From assembly GCA_008690995.1 (NCBI GenBank), contig VRMN01000003.1, forward strand, positions 1,116,001 to 1,180,000: a stretch of 64,000 bases of DNA. Direction: 5' to 3'. Shown here piece after piece: positions 40,467 to 47,582 of the stretch. This stretch comes from Porphyridium purpureum. Lineage: Eukaryota > Rhodophyta > Bangiophyceae > Porphyridiales > Porphyridiaceae. The position numbers were made by a program, and so were the translations under genes. The notes below the pieces were generated by a model. It was not told where the DNA came from. It saw only the letters and a program-made list of their open reading frames with translations, and did no database searches. Each line of letters starts with the position of its first letter. Position 1 is the first letter of the stretch.

Positions 40467-41186
40467 CTAGATCGACTTGCTTTCACAGCGGCAACCACCC
40501 GACTGGTTGCACTTTTTCGGGTCACAGCCACACTCAAGGCTGCTGCACTGGCATAACTTGTTGTCCTCACCTGCGGCGATAGATCCACAGCACCCACCGC
40601 GCAAGGAAGGCTCGGTCGCAGGGACCGGCATTGTGGCCACGTTACTCACACAGCACGCATCGACTTCGATCTGGTCCTCTGCGACAGTAGCCACGTAGCG
40701 ATCACCGCCTTTCCCGAGAAGTGCATTCAGTTTCCCGTGCGGCGCAAGCAGCTGCCATGACAGCCAGCCGAGGCCGTGACCGAGCACAACCGACACGATG
40801 ATACCTACATTCATGCTCATGATCAGCAACATGGCGAAGTAATGTCCGCCGTGGCGCAGCGCGAGCAGCGCGGCGCTCACAAGCTCAGGACCTGGCGAAC
40901 GCAGGCGACGCGAATCGACGACGCGCCTCTCCCACACGCGGGACGCGGCCGAGAACCACGTCACGAACCAAGCAAAAAACATGCTTGCGAAGAACGCGCC
41001 CGCAAACCCGGCCGCGCTCGTGATGTACGCTTCCTCAAATATCAAATAAAAGCCCGTGGTCGACGTAAACAAGAACGGCGACATGCCTTCGTGCGCCATT
41101 GACATCGGCGCATCACCATGATCATGATGATGATCATGGTCCATCATCCCACCATCCATCGTCTCATTCATGTGACGAAACGCCAT
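40467..41186 (-). CDS. CTR-family copper transporter with Cys-rich tail
   Basis: CTR proteins move Cu(I) across membranes as trimers. The N terminus is Met/His-rich (MMDHDHHHDHGDAPMSM), the usual copper-catching segment. Transmembrane segment 1 is at about residues 53-80. Segment 2 holds the MxxxM motif (AMLLIMSMN) and segment 3 the GxxxG packing motif (LGHGLG). The tail is unusual: about 90 residues with eleven cysteines, ending in CQCSSLECGCDPKKC and GGCRCES, like metallothionein. I start at the ATG at 41186. The frame is open further upstream, but a TATA box lies in that part, so it cannot all be coding. Plasma membrane or organelle location is not determined. Confidence 0.93.
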   Translation of the reverse strand: MAFRHMNETMDGGMMDHDHHHDHGDAPMSMAHEGMSPFLFTSTTGFYLIFEEAYITSAAGFAGAFFASMFFAWFVTWFSAASRVWERRVVDSRRLRSPGPELVSAALLALRHGGHYFAMLLIMSMNVGIIVSVVLGHGLGWLSWQLLAPHGKLNALLGKGGDRYVATVAEDQIEVDACCVSNVATMPVPATEPSLRGGCCGSIAAGEDNKLCQCSSLECGCDPKKCNQSGGCRCESKSI

Positions 41187-41304
41187 CTCGTACCCACCTT
41201 CCTCAACCTTCTCCGCCTTCTCCCTCACACACCCGCCGTTATCGCTGTTGTCGCCGCAGTCGCCGCAATCGCCGCCACCGATATCACCGACGGTCTCTCC
41301 TACG

Positions 41305-41312
41305 TTTTTATA
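41305..41312 (-). promoter_or_regulatory. TATA box of the copper transporter gene
   Basis: TATAAAAA on the minus strand, about 120 bp upstream of the ATG at 41186. Confidence 0.6.
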
Positions 41313-41445
41313 CCGCAACGCCTTCGCGAAAACTCACGCTTCACCAGGACGCTCCTCATACGAAGTTTTCGATTAAGGCGTCCCGTGTCCCACTCCGGTT
41401 CCTCGATAAGCGGCAGCTCGATTTTCCGTTAGCGCGCCGGTTTGT

Positions 41446-41557
41446 GATGACAGATGACAAATATATCATCTACAAGGCGCAATACTTCATCGGGGAGGGA
41501 AATTGTTTCATCTCAGATGACATATTTGTCATTCGAGATGACATGTCAGTGTACCTC
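41446..41557 (-). promoter_or_regulatory. GATGACA repeat cluster in the copper transporter promoter
   Basis: GATGACA occurs at 41446-41452, 41453-41459, 41515-41521 and 41537-41543. Inverted partial copies are TGTCAT at 41528 and TCATC at 41466. AGTGTACCT, one base off the window's GTAC element, follows at 41549-41557. All lie 130-250 bp upstream of the TATA box. The gene on the far side ends here, so this DNA can only be promoter for the transporter. The rest of 41187-41946 shows no gene. Confidence 0.5.
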
Positions 41558-41946
41558 CAAGAAGTGAGCTGCGCGGCGCTCGGTCGCGGACTGATTAATG
41601 CGGGGCCGCTGTGGAACGAGCAAAGTCCTAGTGGAGACTGGAACGCGCGAGTCGCACGTTCTTGCGATCTCAACGGCGGCATCGAAGCGCTTGCGCGATT
41701 GCCGGCCGCGCGGGTTTAGATCGTGCGGGCTTTGTTTCCTCGAGCGGGTCATCTGAAGGTGTGATAGGAGCCAGTGTAATGCTCAGAGTCGAGTTGCAAA
41801 AGGATGAACAGATTGGCAATAATTGTGAGGCGGAAAGGCTCACGCGTGAAAGAGAGAGAGCGCGCGCGCAACAAGAGCGGCTCAGCGGTGCTTGGCATTC
41901 AGCTCGCCTGTTTCATGGCAACGAAGGAGAGGCGCTTTTACCACAA

Positions 41947-42714
41947 TTATAGAGTAGTGATGAGGTACGGGTCAGGAAGCAGTGTGGCGACAAATTCGGC
42001 ATTGCCAAGCAGCACAATGTTCTTTCGGAACAGGTCAAGTGTGCCGAGCACGCGCACGGGTCGTTCAATGAGGCGGTCGTGTGTAGGCATCACCGTGTGC
42101 TGCAGCACAGACGAGAGTGGGGCCGAGGAACCGCGGTCCAGAGGCTCTGGCACTGCCCGTGAGCTTGGCGCAGAAGCCAAAGCAAAGGGTTGGGTTGCAC
42201 CACCACATGCACGCAGGTCTCGCACCACGACTTCCAAATCCGCCTCCTTGACCACTTCGACAGCCACGACCAGCTGCTGCTTCGCGCCATCCAGCCCGAG
42301 TAATGCGGCGCGCACTCTCTGCCGCTGGTGCTCCTTCATACCTTTGGCCGACACGCGCAGAAGCACTTTTCCACGAGGCCATTGCCATAACATCTCCTGC
42401 ACAGCTCTGGACAATTGCACGTCGGCCAGTGAGTCGTCCGGCAAAATCTCATTCTCCTCATCCAAAGTCCACTCCAAGCCCGCGCTCGTGGACTCATCCA
42501 TCTCGTCCTCGGACTCATCGTCAAAAGCCCATGATCCGGAAAGCTCGCTCCTTCGCGCTCGCACCACAACCGTCGACGTCCGCACACAACGGAGAGGACA
42601 ATAACTGCGCGTCAAGGATGTTCCCCCGCCATTATTCGCCCCCGCACACGTTCCACCCTCAAAGCAGAGTAAGACGCGCGGGCGCCGCCCCCGTCTCACA
42701 TCGCGCGCACTCAT
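41947..42714 (-). CDS. Unknown protein, possible organelle transit peptide (255 aa)
   Basis: I do not recognise this protein. The first 50 residues from the ATG at 42714 are Arg, Ser and Gly-rich with almost no acids (SARDVRRGRRPRVLLCFEGG), as in plastid or mitochondrial transit peptides. An acidic segment follows (FDDESEDEMDEST), then an alpha/beta-looking part (KVLLRVSAKGMKEHQRQRVR, QQLVVAVEVV). The C terminus is hydrophobic (RKNIVLLGNAEFVATLLPDP). The frame is open upstream from a TTG. It lies downstream of Pescadillo on the same strand. Confidence 0.65.
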   Translation of the reverse strand: MSARDVRRGRRPRVLLCFEGGTCAGANNGGGTSLTRSYCPLRCVRTSTVVVRARRSELSGSWAFDDESEDEMDESTSAGLEWTLDEENEILPDDSLADVQLSRAVQEMLWQWPRGKVLLRVSAKGMKEHQRQRVRAALLGLDGAKQQLVVAVEVVKEADLEVVVRDLRACGGATQPFALASAPSSRAVPEPLDRGSSAPLSSVLQHTVMPTHDRLIERPVRVLGTLDLFRKNIVLLGNAEFVATLLPDPYLITTL

Positions 42715-42914
42715 CGTCGCTCGATTCGTCCGGTATTCGCTTCTGCGCCAGTTCGCTTGCTTTGCCCTTCCGCGATGACGCGCCGCAGCGACACGGTCTG
42801 AGACGTCGTATTTACAACCAGTCGTGAAGGTCAGACTTTTCAGAATCAATCGGCTGGTGTCGTGAGGGCCTCAGTCCATCCACAAAATGTATTTTATGTA
42901 CGTCTTCATCTAAA

Positions 42915-44660
42915 TCAAGCGTCGTCTATCGCACGACGCTTGGCGACAACAGTTTGCATTTTTGCAGAGCGGCGCTTGCGGCCACGCATGATCGTCTCAT
43001 ACAGCTTCTGATGCTTTCGCGGCATCATCATCTTCGCGAGTTCCTTCTCTTCCGATTTAGCGTCCGCGGCAGCACGCGCATCCAGGACCTTCTCATCCTC
43101 TTCCTGTTCTTCCTCTGCAGAGGATCTAGATGAGCCGGCGCCGTCCTTCGCGCCTTCACCGGCGGGCATAGCATCATCCTCATGATCGTGACCATCCTCC
43201 CGCCGGGCGGGTAATTCAAGCCTGCCTTGCTTGACATGCGGCGCCTGTCCGAGCATGAATGCACTCTCCGCGAGAACGCTCGTATCGCCGGCTTTGATTC
43301 GTTCAATGAATTCGCTAAACGCAGGCCGGTATCCGTCTTCCTCTTCCTTTGTGAAGGGGCTCAAGTGAGGTGGGAGATGTGCGCCTGGGCTGTATAGAGA
43401 GACCGGGAGAAGAATGCCAGCATTCACCGAGTCGAAGATCCACTGCGGCTGCACATATTCCAAATCCACTCGCTTCTCACCTCGTAGCTTCGGACGATCT
43501 ACGACCCAGTGGGTAATCTTGCCTCGCACGCTTCCGACAGATCTACAATCTGTCTCGCACACAACACTTCCGCCAAAGCTTCGGATCACAAAGTCAAGGA
43601 CACTCATCGGGGTCTCTCGACCAAGGAAAAAGGACAGACCCGAAAACAGCAACGTCTTGCTGTCGTCTTCATTGTCCAGTTCGTCACCTCCATCTTGCGC
43701 ACCTGCCAATTCTTCCTCCTCATCGACCTGTTCCTGCGACCCCTCCTTTCGAGCAGCCGCCGCCATGACAGCCTGGACCGCGGCAGACACGCTTTCGTGG
43801 GAAACGGAAAGGCTCTTCCTGTCACGCTTCGACCTGCGCTTCTTTGCCATCTCACCGCCGGCATCTTGCTTAAGATCCGCGACCAAACCCGATTCCGCAG
43901 TGCCTGAGCGCAATTTGCTGAACACAGCGGCGGGAGGTGGATAGGAAAGACCCAAAGTGAGAAAGAGCTTGAAGTTGACAAAGCGCATGAGACACTCATA
44001 AAACTCAAGAAACGTGCCCATTACCTTGTAGTCCACATCTCGCGGCAGCTTCTGTGCAAACTTGTGCGGCTCTAGCCAGATAACCGTGACGCCCATCACT
44101 TCTGCTTCATAGTACATTCCTTTCACACTCGCAAACACTTTACGCAAGGAATGCGACTGCTGCACATACAACTGGAACTCACGAGCGAGATGGACGCAAT
44201 TTTTCACGCGGTCGGCGGAGATATGGCCGAGCGCTGGCAGCGAGGAGAACAAGAATATCATGCACAACGGGTCGTCAAGGTCTCGCAACGCGTCATGAAA
44301 TGTCGGATACCGTTCGCGCACAATATGATCCAGAGTGTACTTTGGCATAGACTCGCGCAACTGCTTGAGCGTTCCCGGCTCGCTTCGCGACTTGGCGCGG
44401 ATAATCTTGCGCTTTTGTACGCGTATCTGCCGAAAGATATCCAACAAGGGCTCCCGTGCAAGGAACTGTATATCTTTCGCCAAATAGTACGTCTTGAGCG
44501 GGCCTTCTGCCTTTTTCTTGGGGTCTCGCGGGTAAATACCCTTCAGAACACAGAGCCGTCGAAAGTCTGTGAGCGTCAGCTGCAGCTTCTTCAGCGCCTT
44601 CCCCCTCGTGATGTAATTTGTGGCGCTTCCGCGCGTGCCCTTTTTCAGCTTATTCTTCAT
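42915..44660 (-). CDS. PES1: Pescadillo ribosome biogenesis protein
   Basis: Pescadillo (Nop7) works with BOP1 and WDR12 in maturing the large ribosomal subunit in the nucleolus. The N-terminal Pescadillo domain starts MKNKLKKGTRGSATNYITRG and includes FRRLCVLKGIYPRDPKK and YYEAEVMGVTVIWLEPHKF. A BRCT domain spans about residues 330-430. The C-terminal 120 residues are charged and end in a Lys/Arg-rich tail (MMPRKHQKLYETIMRGRKRR). Length (581) matches the family. The start codon overlaps the stop of the small gene upstream by four bases (ATGA). Confidence 0.96.
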   Translation of the reverse strand: MKNKLKKGTRGSATNYITRGKALKKLQLTLTDFRRLCVLKGIYPRDPKKKAEGPLKTYYLAKDIQFLAREPLLDIFRQIRVQKRKIIRAKSRSEPGTLKQLRESMPKYTLDHIVRERYPTFHDALRDLDDPLCMIFLFSSLPALGHISADRVKNCVHLAREFQLYVQQSHSLRKVFASVKGMYYEAEVMGVTVIWLEPHKFAQKLPRDVDYKVMGTFLEFYECLMRFVNFKLFLTLGLSYPPPAAVFSKLRSGTAESGLVADLKQDAGGEMAKKRRSKRDRKSLSVSHESVSAAVQAVMAAAARKEGSQEQVDEEEELAGAQDGGDELDNEDDSKTLLFSGLSFFLGRETPMSVLDFVIRSFGGSVVCETDCRSVGSVRGKITHWVVDRPKLRGEKRVDLEYVQPQWIFDSVNAGILLPVSLYSPGAHLPPHLSPFTKEEEDGYRPAFSEFIERIKAGDTSVLAESAFMLGQAPHVKQGRLELPARREDGHDHEDDAMPAGEGAKDGAGSSRSSAEEEQEEDEKVLDARAAADAKSEEKELAKMMMPRKHQKLYETIMRGRKRRSAKMQTVVAKRRAIDDA

Positions 44661-44977
44661 GACGACTGTGTGGGCGTGTCCTCACCAGCCTGTGGCGTTT
44701 CCTTACGAGCGGCGTCCGCGGCAGATGTCTCTGCCAGTTGCTTAAACGTCTCGTTCCAAGTGTAAATTCCCGACGACACACCAAGCCCGATCCCTACAAC
44801 CCACGAAGTCCAGTGCGTGCGCACCAAACCAGCCTGGCGGAGAGTCCCTGACCTCCCGAACATATATACTTCCGTGACCGAGTGTCTCCGAGCGGCCACT
44901 TTCGGTTTACCTTCCCCCCACCCGTACGCGTTGCCGCGCGTCGTCTCACCGGCCGGCGTCCGTTTCCCGAACATCAT
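44657..44977 (-). CDS. Small membrane protein overlapping Pescadillo by 4 bp (106 aa)
   Basis: This frame starts with ATG-ATG at 44977 and ends in a TGA that shares bases with the Pescadillo ATG. It has a basic N-terminal half and one hydrophobic stretch at about residues 57-74 (SWVVGIGLGVSSGIYTW), followed by an acidic tail. That layout fits small mitochondrial inner membrane proteins, but I know no match. Alternatively it is the Pescadillo leader: a TATATATG at about 44865 could be Pescadillo's TATA box. It shares a promoter interval of 118 bp with RPC4. Confidence 0.5.
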   Translation of the reverse strand: MMFGKRTPAGETTRGNAYGWGEGKPKVAARRHSVTEVYMFGRSGTLRQAGLVRTHWTSWVVGIGLGVSSGIYTWNETFKQLAETSAADAARKETPQAGEDTPTQSS

Positions 44978-45095
44978 TGTAATTTTGGAAGCAATTTAAA
45001 GCAGGAATTTGGGAAGTAATTCCGCGACTTGGAAAAGAAGTCCGAGTTGTGAAAGGTGAGATGGGACGCTTGATGTGCGGGCGGTGGCAGACAGG

Positions 45096-46457
45096 ATGAT
45101 AGAAGACGGGCAAGACGGAAATGGGTCGCCTCCGCCGCCGCCGCCACCTCCGCAACAGCCACCAGGAGAAGATGGGAAAGATGCAAAGCCGCGCTTCACG
45201 CCCAAGGTGCCGCCGAAGAAGAAACGGTCATCCGCCGCGCGACCTGCTGGATCGGTGGGGCCAGTGAGTTTGCAGGCGCAGGCCGAGCAACGCCGGTTGG
45301 AAGCGGAGAAAAGGGCTTCGCAGGATGCTGCCAAGGAGAAGCGCAGGCTGGAACTGAAGCAAAGCCGCATCTCCAGCAACGCTGCGTCGTCCAGCGGAAA
45401 GGTGGCGTTTCATCCACAACGACCCGGTGGTGGTCCAGCACGGGTTTCTGGCAAAGGAGGCTCATCGACTGGGGCTTTTGCTTCATCGTCGTCGAATGGC
45501 GCTGGAGGCTGTCCGAGATCCGCAGCCGAGATGGCTTCACAAACGGGTATGTTCAGCGAGTACGCCATCGTCAAGGATGAAGCCATGACAATACAAGATA
45601 CAGGATTTGCCCATGCCAAGGCGGAACCCGAACTTGCTGGGTCTGAAAGCGCCGCGCCACGATTTGGTACTGCTGTTCGTCCAGGGACATCCTCCAGATT
45701 TGCGGATGAAGAATACGAGGAAGAACCAGAAGACAGGCTGATCCCTCGAGGCACTTTCGAAGATCGGGAGGATGACGTTGCACTCGACTCGCAGAAACTG
45801 AGGCCTTGGGAATACGATGAGAGAGGGATTCTAGCTCCTCTTGAAATTTCTATTCAGAAAGAGAGTGAACTTTTGGATGGGCCTTCTGACGATACAAAGG
45901 CCTCCTTGGAAACGACCAAGTGCTCTGAATGCGAGTTTCCTCTCGGCTCCACTGCCCACGCGCTTTTGCATTCAATCAGTGCAGAGGACGAAACCAAGCA
46001 GAATCATTTAGTGCCCTGGATGATGCTACAAATTCCAGGCACATTACATGTCAAAGTGTCGTCGAATTTTAGGACAAGACAATGCAGTGGTCCGGACGCT
46101 CCGATGGACGCAACGGGAGAGATGGGATCAATCCGAGCCAAGGAAGAGCCGGGACTCGTTGACACGGGCGGTACTGCATTCACTGGAGATTTGAGCGGCT
46201 CACAATTACCTTCTGACTTGCGTGACTTTCCGAGCATGTTAAACTTTGCCAGGCTAGACATTCGAAGGTCGGGCAAAGTGGAACTCGTCTTTTGCGTCGA
46301 CGATACTACCGAAGCGGATGCGTCGACAAGACTCACGGTGCAGGACTTGGGGCCGAGTCTGAAAACACACCACTTGGTGCACTTGGATTTCGAAGGCAAG
46401 ACGTTGGCACCCCTGGGGCGCCTCACGCACGGCTTGTATGCAACCCCAGACAACTGA
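45096..46457 (+). CDS. RPC4: RNA polymerase III subunit RPC4 (RPC53)
   Basis: RPC4 pairs with RPC5 in Pol III, which makes tRNA and 5S rRNA, and helps termination and reinitiation. The N terminus has KPRFTPKVPPKKK, as in the family (FKPKLPPRRKK-like). The middle is long, acidic and poorly conserved. The C-terminal domain is recognisable: KVELVFCVDD at about residue 390, and LAPLGRLTHGLYATPD at the end, equivalent to the family's VLGHVKHKLVCSPD. A polyproline run of eight follows the first residues. I start at the ATG at 45096; a short upstream frame from the ATG at 45061 overlaps it and could lower translation. Confidence 0.85.
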   Translation: MIEDGQDGNGSPPPPPPPPQQPPGEDGKDAKPRFTPKVPPKKKRSSAARPAGSVGPVSLQAQAEQRRLEAEKRASQDAAKEKRRLELKQSRISSNAASSSGKVAFHPQRPGGGPARVSGKGGSSTGAFASSSSNGAGGCPRSAAEMASQTGMFSEYAIVKDEAMTIQDTGFAHAKAEPELAGSESAAPRFGTAVRPGTSSRFADEEYEEEPEDRLIPRGTFEDREDDVALDSQKLRPWEYDERGILAPLEISIQKESELLDGPSDDTKASLETTKCSECEFPLGSTAHALLHSISAEDETKQNHLVPWMMLQIPGTLHVKVSSNFRTRQCSGPDAPMDATGEMGSIRAKEEPGLVDTGGTAFTGDLSGSQLPSDLRDFPSMLNFARLDIRRSGKVELVFCVDDTTEADASTRLTVQDLGPSLKTHHLVHLDFEGKTLAPLGRLTHGLYATPDN

Positions 46458-46480
46458 GCCTCTGCCCACTAAAGAATTTA

Positions 46481-47356
46481 CTAGAGCTTGCTATAAAGTT
46501 GCGGGACAATTTTGGCCAGGTCTGGCGGGGGCCACATCTTCTGCGGTTCAACGGCTGGGTCAAGACGGTATTTTACAAAATCCGTGAACCCCTTGGAGCG
46601 CAGGTACGGCTCGTCCAAGAGCATTTGACCATTCACTTGTGTTGTCGCCGGATCCTCCTGTACGAGTTCGCACACAGCGTCTGATAAAATGGATGCTTTC
46701 CGCCACTGGCTTCGCTCGCTCATGTTGAAATTCATGGTCGCGTACGACTCCACGAGCGTCACGGGCCACAGCGAGTTAATGGCGACGCCCTTGCCGGCGA
46801 CTTCTTTCGCGAGCCCGAGAGCAACCATGGTCATTCCATACTTGCTGATCAAGTAGGCGACCTTGCCTTTCATCCAGTCCAGTTCAATAGGAGGCGACAT
46901 GGTGATGATGTGACCGTAGCCTTGCTTGAGCATGATGGGGAGCACTGCGTGCACGCACGCAAATGTTCCCCTCACGTTCACCTCGTGCACCAGGTCATAC
47001 TTGCTCATGGGTGTCTGAACGACATCCTTCCACCACAGCGCACCGGAGTTGCACACCAGAATATCAATCCTGCCAAAGGCGCGCATTGTCTGCTCCACCA
47101 TGTTGAGCACATCTGCGTCGCTGCGCACATTGAGCTTGATGGGCAGCGCCTGGACGCCGAACGCCTCCGCCTCCTTCGCGACTGAGTAAATTGTGCCTGG
47201 CAAATTCGGCTGCTCGGTCTCGCTCTTCCCTGTAATCACGACATTGACGCCGCGGGCCGCGAGGTCGAGCGCAATCTGGCGCCCAATGCCACGACTGCTA
47301 CCGGTAACAATTGCCACGCGTCCGCGCAGCGACGCGTCTCCACTCGCCATCCCCAT
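46481..47356 (-). CDS. HSDL2-like short-chain dehydrogenase
   Basis: This NAD(P)-dependent oxidoreductase is close to hydroxysteroid dehydrogenase-like protein 2. The cofactor motif TGSSRGIG is near residue 20. ILVCNSGALWW stands in the NNAG position with Cys-Asn-Ser-Gly, and YLISKYGM gives the YxxxK catalytic pair. IITMSPPIELD and INSLWPVTLVES match HSDL2 (ISPPLNLNP, VNALWPKT). Human HSDL2 also carries an SCP2 lipid-binding domain, which is absent here; the protein ends at 291 residues. The last residues (SKL) are the canonical peroxisomal PTS1 signal. It converges with RPC4, 23 bp apart, and is divergent from OPR-like gene 2. Confidence 0.9.
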   Translation of the reverse strand: MGMASGDASLRGRVAIVTGSSRGIGRQIALDLAARGVNVVITGKSETEQPNLPGTIYSVAKEAEAFGVQALPIKLNVRSDADVLNMVEQTMRAFGRIDILVCNSGALWWKDVVQTPMSKYDLVHEVNVRGTFACVHAVLPIMLKQGYGHIITMSPPIELDWMKGKVAYLISKYGMTMVALGLAKEVAGKGVAINSLWPVTLVESYATMNFNMSERSQWRKASILSDAVCELVQEDPATTQVNGQMLLDEPYLRSKGFTDFVKYRLDPAVEPQKMWPPPDLAKIVPQLYSKL

Positions 47357-47446
47357 TCTCTGTTCCGAAGCACGCACGCGTCCGTGCCTCGCCTTCCGCG
47401 CTGCACATTCGCGCTTCTGCGTCGCCACGCGCTTGAGCCGCCAGCA

Positions 47447-47510
47447 CGCGGTACAGCGATCGAGGTACAGTTACTTGACAAAGATTCATAACTGTACATA
47501 GAGGTACAGT
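47447..47510. promoter_or_regulatory. Four GTAC elements in the HSDL2-like/OPR2 divergent promoter
   Basis: In 64 bp there are GCGGTACAG (from 47448), exact AGGTACAGT at 47463-47471, ACTGTACAT at 47491-47499 and exact AGGTACAGT at 47502-47510. They lie between two divergent genes with start codons at 47356 (minus) and 47583 (plus). Confidence 0.5.
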
Positions 47511-47582
47511 GTGTGCAGGTGCCAAAAGTCGGGCGCGATGCGTGTGAAGAAAGGAGAGGCGGGGTGGACGGCGACGTGAAAG

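Noticed and set aside
41187-41318. Upstream extension of the copper transporter frame
   Set aside because: It opens from a TTG and contains the TATA box, so it is promoter and leader rather than coding.
41804-42604. 266-codon plus-strand frame
   Set aside because: It is the antisense shadow of the minus-strand gene at 41947-42714, with Ser/Thr-rich sequence.
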